This document shows, piece after piece, positions 1-8,648 of a stretch of DNA of 64,000 bases; position 1 is the first letter of the stretch; each line of letters opens with the position of its first letter. Position numbers and translations under genes: made by a program. The notes below the pieces were generated by a model that did not search any database, had not been told where the DNA came from, and worked only from the letters and a program-made list of their open reading frames with translations. Source of the DNA: Vibrio methylphosphonaticus (GTDB lineage: Bacteria > Pseudomonadota > Gammaproteobacteria > Enterobacterales > Vibrionaceae); the NCBI RefSeq assembly GCF_023634655.1, contig NZ_JAMKMS010000022.1, forward strand, positions 1-64,000, read 5' to 3'.

Positions 1-27
1 ATTGGTTTTTGTTGAACCCTTCCCGTG

Positions 28-110
28 TCAGCGAGGGTGCATTATAGAGATCCGAATCACATTGGCAAGCCCTAAAAGTAACTTTTTCTACTTTTTTCAT
101 CTGTCTGATT
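28..110 (-). promoter_or_regulatory. rRNA operon P1-type promoter reading out of the window
   Basis: On the minus strand a TATAAT -10 box (plus 41-46) and a TTGCCA -35 box (63-68) are separated by 16 bp, the spacing typical of rrn P1 promoters. An A/T-rich UP-element-like tract lies just upstream (about 72-100). The initially transcribed sequence reads TGACACGGG, as in E. coli rrn P1 start regions. Positions 1-27 would be the start of the rRNA leader; the rRNA genes themselves lie outside the window. An rrn operon beside yrdA is also the E. coli arrangement (rrnD). Confidence 0.8.
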
Positions 111-188
111 GTTTTTTATTCTTAATGATTAAAAAACCGCTTAAAATCAGCATAAATCACATTACAAACGCTCAACTAAGAGATAAAT

Positions 189-737
189 ATGACTTCAGTT
201 CGTAGTTTCAAAGGAATTTGCCCGCAGTTCGACTCTTCTGTCTATATAGATAACACCAGTGTCATTGTGGGGGATGTTCACCTTGGTAAAGATGTGAGTA
301 TTTGGCCATTCGTCTCAGCGCGTGGTGATGTCAATCGTATTGAGGTTGGAGACAGGACGAATGTTCAGGACAACTCTGTTTTACATGTGACCCACAAGAA
401 TCCAGATAATCCTGAAGGTTATCCATTATTGATTGGTTGTGATGTCACGATTGGTCATCAGGTCATGCTTCACGGCTGCACTATTCACGACCGTGTATTG
501 GTTGGAATGGCAAGCATCATATTAGATGGTGCTGTCATTGAATCCGACGTGATGATTGGAGCGGGTAGTTTAGTTCCCCCAAATAAACATCTTGAAAGTG
601 GCTACCTATACGTAGGCAGCCCAGTAAAACAAATTCGCCCACTGACAGAAAAAGAAGCCGCATTTTTACAGACGTCATCAAACAATTATGTACAAAATAA
701 AAATGACTACATTAACCATGTTGACGTTATTCGTTAG
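189..737 (+). CDS. yrdA: Gamma-carbonic anhydrase family protein YrdA
   Basis: A 182-residue hexapeptide-repeat protein expected to form a trimeric left-handed beta-helix with a C-terminal helix. The metal-ligand histidines of the gamma-class are present: H66 (in VLHVTH), H90 and H95 (in IGHQVMLHG), and the SARGD motif at 43-47 is intact. The family includes true carbonic anhydrases and maturation or acyl-carrier-like relatives, so catalysis is not proven. An AAGAGA ribosome-binding site precedes the ATG. It is convergent with the DUF1488 gene and the two stop codons overlap. It lies upstream of, and divergent from, the rRNA promoter at the window edge. Confidence 0.9.
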   Translation: MTSVRSFKGICPQFDSSVYIDNTSVIVGDVHLGKDVSIWPFVSARGDVNRIEVGDRTNVQDNSVLHVTHKNPDNPEGYPLLIGCDVTIGHQVMLHGCTIHDRVLVGMASIILDGAVIESDVMIGAGSLVPPNKHLESGYLYVGSPVKQIRPLTEKEAAFLQTSSNNYVQNKNDYINHVDVIR

Positions 738-997
738 CCCACTTTAATGTTACCTTGTTCATCGAAGTCCTCATCTTCAATGAGGGCTTCTGCACACTCT
801 TCAATATCAAATTGCGCTTTTTTATATGCTTCGAAAGCCTCTTCTTCACTATTCACTCGCATAGAAGCTAACTGACCTAGCTTTTCAGCAGCAATAGCAC
901 AAGTAATTAGCATACCGGACTGGTTGGCATGAAATGTTAATGTCCGCGTTAGGGAATTCCACACTATGTCATCAGAAAACAATATTGATTGATTCAT
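734..997 (-). CDS. DUF1488 family small protein
   Basis: An 87-residue acidic protein that I place in DUF1488, a family of unknown function commonly found immediately downstream of aroE in gamma-proteobacteria. The N-terminal half looks like a beta-rich fold (residues 1-35); the C-terminal half is a probable acidic helix (about 48-75). It starts 4 bp after the aroE stop codon, so it is almost certainly co-transcribed as the last gene of the tsaC-hemF-aroE group. No catalytic motif is visible. Confidence 0.8.
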   Translation of the reverse strand: MNQSILFSDDIVWNSLTRTLTFHANQSGMLITCAIAAEKLGQLASMRVNSEEEAFEAYKKAQFDIEECAEALIEDEDFDEQGNIKVG

Positions 998-1001
998 ACT
1001 A

Positions 1002-1829
1002 CTAATTTTCCAGATTTCTACGAAGCTCTCGCAAGATTTGTCGAGAGCCTGGGCGTAGTCCGCGCCATAGCATGAAGCTTTCTGCAGCCTGCCCCACTAA
1101 CATACCCAACCCATCATAAGTGACGGCAGCACCCGATTCACTAGCCCACTGATTAAATGTTGTCAGTCCCGAACCATAAGCCATGTCATAACTCACCGTC
1201 TGCGGACCAAAAATAGCGTGGCTTATATTTGGAAGTTCTTTGTATAAACTTGCGGATGTGGAGTTGATAACAACATCATAGCTTTTCGAAATACTCGACA
1301 TCTCCATGGCATTGATAGCCCCAAAGCTGGAAAAAATGCTCACTAGCTCTTCTGCTTTGCCATAAGTACGGTTGGTCAACGTAATTGAAGATGGGTTTTG
1401 ATCTAAAAGTGGTTTAAGCACACCACGAGCAGCACCACCAGCCCCTATAACAAGAATTGATGCACCCTCGAGCGTCACTTGATGTTGTAATAAGTCCTGA
1501 ACTAACCCTTCGCCATCAGTATTGTCTCCAATGATCTCACCATCATCGACTTTCTTTAACGTGTTAACCGCTCCAGCTAGTTGCGCTCTTTCTGTCAACC
1601 GACTCGCAAATTGATAGGCTTCTTCTTTAAAGGGAGCCGTGATGTTGCACCCTTTACCACCTTTATTAAAAAACACCTCAACGGCCGATATAAATTCTGT
1701 GTTATCCGGTTGCTGACGGCCATACTCCATATTTTGCGCAGTTTGCTTAGCAAACAAGGTATGGATAAAAGGAGATTTACTTTGGGTGATAGGGTTTCCG
1801 AAAACAACATACTGATCTGGCTTGTTCAT
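1002..1829 (-). CDS. aroE: Shikimate 5-dehydrogenase
   Basis: A 275-residue cytosolic enzyme reducing 3-dehydroshikimate to shikimate with NADPH in aromatic amino acid synthesis. The shikimate-binding site is visible as NPITQSKSP (12-20), the catalytic lysine K68 in NITAPFK, and NTDGEG (103-108). The dinucleotide fold has GAGGAARG (129-136), and NRT (152-154) marks NADP specificity. Length matches E. coli AroE. It follows hemF after a 65-bp gap and is followed at once by the DUF1488 gene. Nothing appears truncated. Confidence 0.97.
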   Translation of the reverse strand: MNKPDQYVVFGNPITQSKSPFIHTLFAKQTAQNMEYGRQQPDNTEFISAVEVFFNKGGKGCNITAPFKEEAYQFASRLTERAQLAGAVNTLKKVDDGEIIGDNTDGEGLVQDLLQHQVTLEGASILVIGAGGAARGVLKPLLDQNPSSITLTNRTYGKAEELVSIFSSFGAINAMEMSSISKSYDVVINSTSASLYKELPNISHAIFGPQTVSYDMAYGSGLTTFNQWASESGAAVTYDGLGMLVGQAAESFMLWRGLRPGSRQILRELRRNLEN

Positions 1830-1894
1830 GTCCCTGCCTGCTGCATACTAAAGTGATATGAAAGACACTATCACTTCAGCATGCTTTCGCCAAG

Positions 1895-2800
1895 TTACCA
1901 GTCTCTTGGCTTTAGATAGTCCGAGTAAAGCATTGCTTCTGGTGTGTTTTCTTCAGGTTGATAACTATATTCCCAGCGCGCTAAGGGTGGCATCGACATT
2001 AGTATCGACTCTGTCCGCCCACCACTTTGCAAGCCAAACAAAGTTCCACGATCATAAACGAGGTTGAACTCTACGTATCGACCACGACGATATAGCTGAA
2101 AATCTCGCTCTCGCGAGCCAAACTCGATGCCTTGCCGTTTATTTACTATTGGTAAATACGCGTCAAGATAACCATTCCCAACCGCCTGCATATATTCAAA
2201 CGATTTATCAAAGCCCCATTGATTAAGATCATCAAAAAACAGGCCGCCGATACCACGGGTTTCATTTCGGTGGGGTAAAAAGAAGTAATCATCGCACCAT
2301 TTTTTATGTTCGGCATAAATATCACTGCCAAATGGAGCACATAAATTTTTCGCTACTTGATGCCAATGCTGGCAGTCTTCCTCAAATGGGTAAAATGGCG
2401 TTAAATCAAAACCACCACCAAACCACCAAATAGGTTCTTCACCCTCTTTCTCTGCTACAAAAAAACGCACATTGGCGTGCGAGGTCGGTACATACGGGTT
2501 TTTGGGATGCAACACTAAAGAGACACCCATAGCTTCGAATTTACGGCCCGCTAATTCTGGCCGATGAGCGGTAGCTGACGCCGGCATTTTGTCTCCAAAC
2601 ACATGGGAAAAATTAACGCCACCTTGTTCAAACACTCCGCCATCTTTAAGCACTCGACTGCGCCCACCACCACCGAGTTCTCTTTGCCATTCATCTTCAA
2701 CAAATTGGGCTACACCGTCTACACTGGTTAGTTGTTCGCAAATGGTATCTTGCAACTGTAACAAGAATGCTTTCACTTGATGTTTATCTACACCTGACAT
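1895..2800 (-). CDS. hemF: Oxygen-dependent coproporphyrinogen III oxidase
   Basis: A 301-residue enzyme for the aerobic oxidative decarboxylation of coproporphyrinogen III to protoporphyrinogen IX in heme synthesis. Conserved family blocks are present: LAGRKFEAMGVSLVLHP around 83-99, PTSHANVRFF with H108 (equivalent to the important E. coli H106), WWFGGGFDLTP at 125-135, and the C-terminal RGTLFGLQSGGRTESILMS. Length matches E. coli HemF (299). The ATG lies 15 bp downstream of the tsaC stop codon, so the two are probably one transcript. Confidence 0.97.
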   Translation of the reverse strand: MSGVDKHQVKAFLLQLQDTICEQLTSVDGVAQFVEDEWQRELGGGGRSRVLKDGGVFEQGGVNFSHVFGDKMPASATAHRPELAGRKFEAMGVSLVLHPKNPYVPTSHANVRFFVAEKEGEEPIWWFGGGFDLTPFYPFEEDCQHWHQVAKNLCAPFGSDIYAEHKKWCDDYFFLPHRNETRGIGGLFFDDLNQWGFDKSFEYMQAVGNGYLDAYLPIVNKRQGIEFGSRERDFQLYRRGRYVEFNLVYDRGTLFGLQSGGRTESILMSMPPLARWEYSYQPEENTPEAMLYSDYLKPRDW

Positions 2801-2815
2801 TGTTTATCGACCTCT

Positions 2816-3373
2816 CTACCCTTGCCTAATCATTTGCCCAGTTCTTGCGTCACGAATTTCACTCGGGTTTTCACGCCCGCCAACTTCACCGTTGAGAATA
2901 CCAGCTAATCGCTCTCCAAGTTGTACCTTCACTTCGCCTACCGTCATGCATGAAGGCATGCCGGTTAAATTAGCGCTCGTCGATGTCACTGGCTTACCAA
3001 ATTCTTGGCATAGCGCTTGAACAAGAGCATGGTCGGTCACCCTTACGGCAATAGTATCAAACTGACCACTCAACCAAGGGGATACCTTTGTACTGGCTGG
3101 CATCACCCAAGTATAAGGGCCAGGCCAAGTAGAAAACACACGTTCAAGTTGCGTCTTACTAAGTTGAGTCTCATCAATATAGGGGCGCAGCTGTTCATAA
3201 CTACTCGCAATCAAAATTAGCCCTTTATCTACCGGTCTTTCTTTTACCGCTAATAGCTTTTTAATCGCTTCTATGTTGTCCGGATCACAGCCGACACCAA
3301 ACACACCTTCTGTTGGATAAGCTATCACCTCACCCGACTTGAGCATATCGACAATAGAGAGAACGTTATTCAC
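2816..3373 (-). CDS. tsaC: Threonylcarbamoyl-AMP synthase TsaC
   Basis: A 185-residue YrdC-fold enzyme making L-threonylcarbamoyl-AMP from threonine, bicarbonate and ATP for the t6A37 modification of ANN-decoding tRNAs. Diagnostic segments are AYPTEGVFGVGCDP (about 18-31), RPVDKGLILIA (about 46-56), and STSANLTG near 130. It starts with GTG behind a strong GGAAGG-rich Shine-Dalgarno sequence. First gene of the tsaC-hemF-aroE-DUF1488 group; its promoter must lie in the 3374-3472 gap shared with the divergent purE control region. Confidence 0.95.
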   Translation of the reverse strand: MNNVLSIVDMLKSGEVIAYPTEGVFGVGCDPDNIEAIKKLLAVKERPVDKGLILIASSYEQLRPYIDETQLSKTQLERVFSTWPGPYTWVMPASTKVSPWLSGQFDTIAVRVTDHALVQALCQEFGKPVTSTSANLTGMPSCMTVGEVKVQLGERLAGILNGEVGGRENPSEIRDARTGQMIRQG

Positions 3374-3472
3374 TGCGCCTTCCTTCCCTTAAATCTAAAC
3401 ATTTTTTTTACAATTCACCGCACTATGCTTAAAACCCTGTCTAGAATCCAGAAAAAAACCCAACTTTAACTC

Positions 3473-3510
3473 ACGCAAACGTTTTCCTATGAAAAAAATA
3501 CTCGTATAAT
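3473..3510 (+). promoter_or_regulatory. purE promoter with PurR operator
   Basis: Positions 3473-3488 read ACGCAAACGTTTTCCT, which fits the PurR consensus (ACGCAAACGTTTTCNT) at every specified position. A TATAAT -10 box lies at 3505-3510 with a weak TTTTCC -35 box at 3482-3487, 17 bp apart, so bound PurR would cover the -35 box. This is the same logic as the E. coli purEK promoter. Repression by PurR with hypoxanthine or guanine is inferred from that family knowledge. Confidence 0.92.
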
Positions 3511-3554
3511 GCGCGCAATTTAATCCATTTGAACATGCTTTGAAGGAGCTTCGG

Positions 3555-4040
3555 ATGAAAGTCGGTATTATTATGGGTTCAAAATCAGACTGGCCAACAA
3601 TGCAACTGGCTGCTGATATGCTAGACCAATTTGGTGTGGAATATGAAACGAAAGTTGTTTCCGCTCACCGCACACCACAACTACTAGCAGACTACGCGAC
3701 TTCTGCCAAAGAGCGCGGGATTTCGGTTATCATCGCAGGAGCAGGCGGTGCTGCACACCTTCCTGGTATGGCAGCGGCATTCACGAGCGTTCCTGTATTA
3801 GGTGTACCAGTGCAAAGTCGTGCGCTTAAAGGAATGGACTCACTGCTTTCTATTGTTCAAATGCCAAAGGGCATTGCAGTCGGTACTTTAGCCATTGGTG
3901 AAGCTGGTGCTGCTAATGCGGGCATCCTAGCGGCCCAAATCATCGGCATTCACCAACCGGCTGTTATGGAAAAGGTCGAAGCATTCCGCCAAACACAAAC
4001 GGATACTGTACTCGCAAACCCTGATCCATCAGAGGATTGA
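3555..4040 (+). CDS. purE: N5-carboxyaminoimidazole ribonucleotide mutase
   Basis: A 161-residue class I PurE converting N5-CAIR to CAIR in de novo purine synthesis. The N-terminal GSKSDW (8-13) and SAHRTP (36-41, with H38) motifs and the GAGGAAHLPGM loop are intact. I choose the ATG at 3555 because AAGGAG lies at 3543-3548; a longer in-frame TTG start at 3540 would sit on that ribosome-binding site. Its stop codon is just before purK, giving the usual purEK operon. Confidence 0.97.
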   Translation: MKVGIIMGSKSDWPTMQLAADMLDQFGVEYETKVVSAHRTPQLLADYATSAKERGISVIIAGAGGAAHLPGMAAAFTSVPVLGVPVQSRALKGMDSLLSIVQMPKGIAVGTLAIGEAGAANAGILAAQIIGIHQPAVMEKVEAFRQTQTDTVLANPDPSED

Positions 4041-4042
4041 TC

Positions 4043-5173
4043 ATGAAGCACGTATTGGTTTTAGGAGCTGGTCAGTTAGCACGAATGATGGCTCTGGCTG
4101 GCGCACCCCTCAATATCAAGATATCGGCGTTTGACGTAAACAGTGAAAATATCGTCCACCCCTTAACACTTGAAATTCTGGGTAACGGTTTACAGCAAGC
4201 GATCGATCTTGCCGACGTGATTACGGCGGAATTTGAGCACATCCCACTTGCGGTTTTAGACATCTGTGAAAAAAGTGGCAAGTTTCTCCCTTCAACGCAG
4301 GCGATAAAGGCCGGTGGCGATCGACGCATTGAAAAAAATCTGCTTGATCAAGCAGAGGTAAAGAATGCCAAGTACGCCATTATTCGCTCACGACAAGATT
4401 TCGATGCGGCCATTTCTCATGTCGGTTTACCAATGGTGCTTAAAAGTGCTCTCGGTGGCTACGATGGTAAAGGTCAATGGCGGCTTAAATCACTGGATAA
4501 CGTCGAATCGATTTGGGCAGAAATGCTAGCGTGTATTGAACAATCAGAGAATCAAGCGGTTGTCGCAGAAGAGTTTGTCCCTTTTCAGCGTGAGGTATCA
4601 CTGATTGGTGCTCGCAATCAACAAGGTGACATTGCGATTTATCCTTTGGCAGAAAACGTGCATACCGATGGCGTATTAACGCTATCAACCGCGATCGATG
4701 AAGCAGAACTGCAGCAGCAAGCCGCTAAAATGTTCACTGCTGTTGCAGAGTCTCTCGATTATGTCGGTGTATTAGCGCTAGAGTTCTTTGACGTCAATGG
4801 TGACCTACTCGTCAATGAAATCGCCCCTCGCGTGCACAATTCCGGACACTGGACACAACAGGGTGCCGATACTTGCCAATTCGAAAACCATTTACGCGCA
4901 GTGTGCAACATGCCGCTTGGTTCAACGCAACTCACCCGCACAACGTCAATGGTCAATATCTTAGGCGAAGATTGTGTCCCAGAGGCTGTACATCAACTAC
5001 CAGGCTGTCATGTACATTGGTATGGTAAAGAGAAACGAGCTGGACGTAAGATGGGGCATATTAATGTTTCAGCCTCAGACAACACAGAACTGAAAGCGAC
5101 GCTTATTAAGCTCGCTGATATTCTCGACCCAGTGGCCTTTCCTGCACTGAAGCCTGCTGCACAGGCTTTATAA
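4043..5173 (+). CDS. purK: N5-carboxyaminoimidazole ribonucleotide synthase
   Basis: A 376-residue ATP-grasp enzyme that carboxylates AIR with bicarbonate and ATP to N5-CAIR, the substrate of PurE. The N-terminal LVLGAGQLARMM (4-15), the ATP-grasp glycine loop SALGGYDGKGQW and the metal-binding ALEFFDVNGDLLVNEIAPR-type region are all present. The start at 4043 is supported by AGAGGA at 4031-4036 and lies 2 bp after the purE stop. A bidirectional terminator follows at 5220-5244. Confidence 0.97.
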   Translation: MKHVLVLGAGQLARMMALAGAPLNIKISAFDVNSENIVHPLTLEILGNGLQQAIDLADVITAEFEHIPLAVLDICEKSGKFLPSTQAIKAGGDRRIEKNLLDQAEVKNAKYAIIRSRQDFDAAISHVGLPMVLKSALGGYDGKGQWRLKSLDNVESIWAEMLACIEQSENQAVVAEEFVPFQREVSLIGARNQQGDIAIYPLAENVHTDGVLTLSTAIDEAELQQQAAKMFTAVAESLDYVGVLALEFFDVNGDLLVNEIAPRVHNSGHWTQQGADTCQFENHLRAVCNMPLGSTQLTRTTSMVNILGEDCVPEAVHQLPGCHVHWYGKEKRAGRKMGHINVSASDNTELKATLIKLADILDPVAFPALKPAAQAL

Positions 5174-5219
5174 ACACCCAAAGATATTTTTTGGTCAAAG
5201 ATTATCTCATCCCAATAAA

Positions 5220-5244
5220 AAAACGGCTCATTAAGAGCCGTTTT
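5220..5244. terminator. Bidirectional terminator between purK and the zinc-finger gene
   Basis: Perfect inverted repeat AAAACGGCTC (5220-5229), loop ATTAA, GAGCCGTTTT (5235-5244). A-tract and T-tract flanks allow termination in both directions. The stop codon of the minus-strand zinc-finger gene (5231-5233) is in the loop, so the hairpin overlaps the end of that coding region. Confidence 0.88.
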
Positions 5245-5815
5245 CGTTTTGAATCTTATGACACGAGCGAGAAGCACATTCAAGAACCACTCCAGACGCT
5301 CGTTTCTTTTCCGTCAATAACGGATAGCCACAACTATTACACTTGCCAACTACTGGCGGGTGGTTCACTGCAAACTTACATTTAGGATAGGCATCGCAAG
5401 CATAAAAAACTTTGCCAAACCGAGACTTTCTCTCTGTTAAGTGTCCTTTCCGGCACTCAGGGCAAGCAACCTCAGCGACCTTATTCTGTTCATTGTCTTC
5501 AGGCTTATTGGGCGATTGAATAAAGTGGCATTCCGGATACCCACTGCAACCAATAAACATTCCGTAGCGACCTTGACGAAGTAATAGCTCGCGACCACAG
5601 TCAGGGCATGACACTCCTAACGATTTAATGATATGACCATCATTTTGATGCAGTGGTTTAATAAAATCACAACCCGGGTAATCGCTGCAGCCTAGAAAAG
5701 GGCCATGTTTACCATTCTTTAGTTGTAACGTACCGTGCTGGCATTGCGGACATGACTCTTTATCGAGTGCATGCTCATGAGCCGAAAATAGCTGATGATC
5801 AATTTTACCGCTCAT
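5231..5815 (-). CDS. Topoisomerase-type C4 zinc-finger protein (YrdD-like)
   Basis: A 194-residue protein made of four consecutive C4 zinc ribbons of the type found at the C-terminus of DNA topoisomerase I, with no catalytic domain. The cysteine pairs are CPQC/GCSDYPGC (about 22-50), CPDC/GCSGYPEC (about 70-97), CPEC/ACDAYPKC (about 118-145) and CNSC/ECASRSC (about 158-185). Likely a nucleic-acid-binding accessory factor; its exact role is not known to me. It follows smg and dprA on the same strand after a 35-bp gap. Confidence 0.88.
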   Translation of the reverse strand: MSGKIDHQLFSAHEHALDKESCPQCQHGTLQLKNGKHGPFLGCSDYPGCDFIKPLHQNDGHIIKSLGVSCPDCGRELLLRQGRYGMFIGCSGYPECHFIQSPNKPEDNEQNKVAEVACPECRKGHLTERKSRFGKVFYACDAYPKCKFAVNHPPVVGKCNSCGYPLLTEKKRASGVVLECASRSCHKIQNENGS

Positions 5816-5850
5816 GAAACTCTCTTTTATAAAACGTTAAGGGTCGGTTT

Positions 5851-6327
5851 TTAATGAACCATACCTTGTTCCGTGGTGTAGATCAGCTCTTCCATAAGCG
5901 TATATTCATTTTCATTACCAGGAACATTGAACAATACCATTAAGATAATCCATTTCAGATCATCCAATTCAAATTCACTTGTTTCCAGCCCCATCACTCG
6001 ATCTATCACCATCTCGCGAGTTTCGGTCGTCAAGACACCCACTTGCTCCAAAAACATCAAGAAACCTCGGCTCTTCACGTCAATACGTGACATTTCTTTG
6101 GTGGTGTAGATACGAGTTGAAGTCGAAGCACTCATTGAAATTGCAGAGTGCTTATCAGTATCTTGAAGTTCCGCTAAGTCTTCTAACCATTGCAGCGCTT
6201 TGTAAATATCTTTTTGCTGAAAGCCTGCTCGAAGCAATTCTTCTTCCAGTTCGTCTTGGTCTACCTGTAGTTCCGCATCGCTATGGATATAGGTTTCAAA
6301 CAGGTACATCAGTATGTCCATCATCAT
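5851..6327 (-). CDS. smg: Smg family protein (DUF494)
   Basis: A 158-residue protein closely matching E. coli Smg, with the opening DILMYLFETYIH, the SRGFLMFLEQ segment and the DLKWIILMVLFNVPG block. The function of the family is poorly defined. Three consecutive ATG codons (6327, 6324, 6321) are possible starts; the first overlaps the dprA stop codon as ATGA, and GGGAGAGG lies about 6 nt upstream, which supports coupled translation with dprA. Confidence 0.93.
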   Translation of the reverse strand: MMMDILMYLFETYIHSDAELQVDQDELEEELLRAGFQQKDIYKALQWLEDLAELQDTDKHSAISMSASTSTRIYTTKEMSRIDVKSRGFLMFLEQVGVLTTETREMVIDRVMGLETSEFELDDLKWIILMVLFNVPGNENEYTLMEELIYTTEQGMVH

Positions 6328-7460
6328 AGCTTGCCTCTCCCTTTAAGAATATAACCACCGGTAACGGCAACAATATGGCCAAGTAATTCAAGCTCAAGGA
6401 GCTGTTGCATGACCTCATGCACAGGAATATGGGTCTTTTGAGCCAAAATATCAACAGGTGTCGGCTCTATTCCTACGTTAGCCAACAGTTCTGGATATGG
6501 CAATGCTTCTTTATCAGTTACTTGCCCATCTACCGATTGGTCAAAAAAACTGGGTTGATGATCTTTAGACCAATTAGTCAACGATTCTATTTCATCCAAC
6601 ACATCCTGTGGTGTTTGTACGAGACAAGCACCATTTTTTATCAATGCGTGGCAACCACTGTGGAAAGGGTGTCGAATGGAGCCCGGAATAGCAAAGACAT
6701 CTCGACCTTGCTCAGCGGCGTATCGAGCAGTAATTAATGAGCCACTTTTTTCTGTGGCCTCAACCACCACGACACCAGCCGCCAACCCACTAATAATACG
6801 ATTTCGACGAGGAAAAAACTCTGGCCTCGGTTTGCTATAAGGAGGATGTTCGCTAATCAACGCACCTTGCTCCTGAATTCGGCTCGCGAGCCCTTTATGT
6901 CGATGGGGGTAAATATGCTGTAAGCCCGATCCCAACACCGCCACCGTTTTACCACCAGCATTCAACGCCCCTTGATGAGCGTGCCCATCAATCCCCAGTG
7001 CGAGGCCACTCGTGACAACAAAACCTTGCTCAGAAAAAGTGTGTGCGTAGCTCGATGCGGTCTCTAGCCCTTCTCGTGTGGCATTGCGGCTGCCAACCAT
7101 CGCAATTTGCGGAGCACTCAACACTTGTGGATCACCAATAACAAACAGTATTGGTGGATACCCCTTGGTTTCTTTAAGCAACGCAGGGTAATAAGGGTTT
7201 ATCGACAACAATATATGGTGGAATGGGCGATTCTGCCACTCTAAGCAAGCTTGCACGACTTTCGTGGCATCATTGTGAATGAACCCAATTTGCTTCTCTT
7301 TGAGACCAATGGCGCGTAACTCAAGTTCATTGAAACCAATAAGCGTTGAAGGTGCTGCGATCGCGCAAAGCTTATGAAACGTCACCGCACCAATCCCCGG
7401 ACACAAAGCTAATGTCAGCCATGCTGCGAGTTCATCTTCCAACGACTTACTGCCAACCAT
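6324..7460 (-). CDS. dprA: DNA-processing protein DprA
   Basis: A 378-residue DprA/Smf protein that binds incoming single-stranded DNA and loads RecA in natural transformation. It has an N-terminal SAM-like helical region (about 10-60), the Rossmann-like core with MVGSRNATREG, SGLALGIDGHAHQGAL, VLGSGLQHIYPHRHKGL, FFPRRNRIISGLA and KSGSLITARYA, and a C-terminal winged-helix domain (about 310-375). Full length. It lies 8 bp after the LysM gene and overlaps smg. With comM in the same window it suggests a naturally transformable lineage. Confidence 0.97.
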   Translation of the reverse strand: MVGSKSLEDELAAWLTLALCPGIGAVTFHKLCAIAAPSTLIGFNELELRAIGLKEKQIGFIHNDATKVVQACLEWQNRPFHHILLSINPYYPALLKETKGYPPILFVIGDPQVLSAPQIAMVGSRNATREGLETASSYAHTFSEQGFVVTSGLALGIDGHAHQGALNAGGKTVAVLGSGLQHIYPHRHKGLASRIQEQGALISEHPPYSKPRPEFFPRRNRIISGLAAGVVVVEATEKSGSLITARYAAEQGRDVFAIPGSIRHPFHSGCHALIKNGACLVQTPQDVLDEIESLTNWSKDHQPSFFDQSVDGQVTDKEALPYPELLANVGIEPTPVDILAQKTHIPVHEVMQQLLELELLGHIVAVTGGYILKGRGKL

Positions 7461-7468
7461 CAGCGTTA

Positions 7469-8533
7469 TTACCCTGCTGGCGCTTCAATTAAGGCCATCA
7501 TTGATACCGGCTCTGTCGATGTCGTGATCACAGCAATGCTGAAATGTGCATACGGACGAATCACCATCAGTTGCCCGATTTCAACGTTAGGGAATATTGA
7601 TGGTTCTGCGCTTTTAGTCAGTCCTTTCTCACCAGACGAAAAGCGAAAGTCTTCTGAGCGTCGTTTGATAAGGTAAGTACTCCCTTGCTTCACACTATCC
7701 AACGCCCCCACATTTAACACTACCGTCTGCCCTTGCACCGCATAGTTCAACGAATTTAACGAACCGAGCAGCTGCACGGACTTTGATGTAATTTCAGGCC
7801 CTGGTTGGGGCGAAAAACTGGCGGCTAAAGCCATATCTTGATGGACGCTAAACGGAATGACGAGGTCACCTTTTTTAAGCTCTCTTTTAAGGCTGGTTAT
7901 CGCTAACGTCGTCATACCTTCGATCTGTTCAACGGTATGGGCTTCCGCCAAGAGACGTATTTCTGTCATTTCAACCAGCTCATCACTCGAACTGTAATCT
8001 TTGCCAACGCGATAAATGCCCCAGTCACGCTCTCCCCCTTCATATTGAATGTAGAGCTCATCACGATCCGTTACATAATCCAATCCACGACTGGATCCCG
8101 CAACAACTGGGAATGTGTCCAAGCGAGAAGACTCGACAAGCCCCTCTTTTTCTAGATAACGGGTAACGGTAGAGCGCTCCGCGCCCGAAATAGCCAGTTT
8201 TTGGCTAGTGCGAATACGGGGTGATAACTTTTCGACGCTCTTCTTTGTCAAGCGAGGCTTACCATTAACCCACGTGAGTGTAAGTCGATCGCCTGGGTAG
8301 ATAAGATGTGGGTTGTTGATGTGCTGATTTTGCCCCCACAGCTCAGGCCACCGCCAGGGTGAATGCAAATATAATGCGGAGATTTCCCATAACGTATCGC
8401 CTGTCACAACGACATAAGTCTTAGGGACGTTGGGTTTGATCTTCAATTCATCGGAATCCACAGAAAAGCAAAGAAATACCGAGAGAATAGGCAGAATAAA
8501 CGGCCACTTTGATCTCATTACTCGTTGTTTCAT
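7469..8533 (-). CDS. LysM-domain peptidoglycan-binding protein
   Basis: A 354-residue secreted or envelope protein with a signal-like hydrophobic N-terminus (about 8-25) and one LysM module (about 40-88, from TYVVVTGDTLWEISALYL to GDRLTLTW). The remaining about 260 residues are beta-rich and lack a recognisable catalytic motif. LysM genes occupy this position next to dprA and def in many gamma-proteobacteria. I choose the start at 8533 because AAGGGA sits 8 nt upstream; the frame also opens earlier, at 8560, but with a worse site. It is divergent from def. Confidence 0.88.
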   Translation of the reverse strand: MKQRVMRSKWPFILPILSVFLCFSVDSDELKIKPNVPKTYVVVTGDTLWEISALYLHSPWRWPELWGQNQHINNPHLIYPGDRLTLTWVNGKPRLTKKSVEKLSPRIRTSQKLAISGAERSTVTRYLEKEGLVESSRLDTFPVVAGSSRGLDYVTDRDELYIQYEGGERDWGIYRVGKDYSSSDELVEMTEIRLLAEAHTVEQIEGMTTLAITSLKRELKKGDLVIPFSVHQDMALAASFSPQPGPEITSKSVQLLGSLNSLNYAVQGQTVVLNVGALDSVKQGSTYLIKRRSEDFRFSSGEKGLTKSAEPSIFPNVEIGQLMVIRPYAHFSIAVITTSTEPVSMMALIEAPAG

Positions 8534-8648
8534 TATCAGCATTCCCTTGCTTTGTTTCATGGGATGCTGTCATTTAGGTGCGAAAATGTCTAGAATTGAA
8601 CCAACGAAGTCCGTGCCTATTCGGCACAGTTCAATATTTTGAGTGTAT

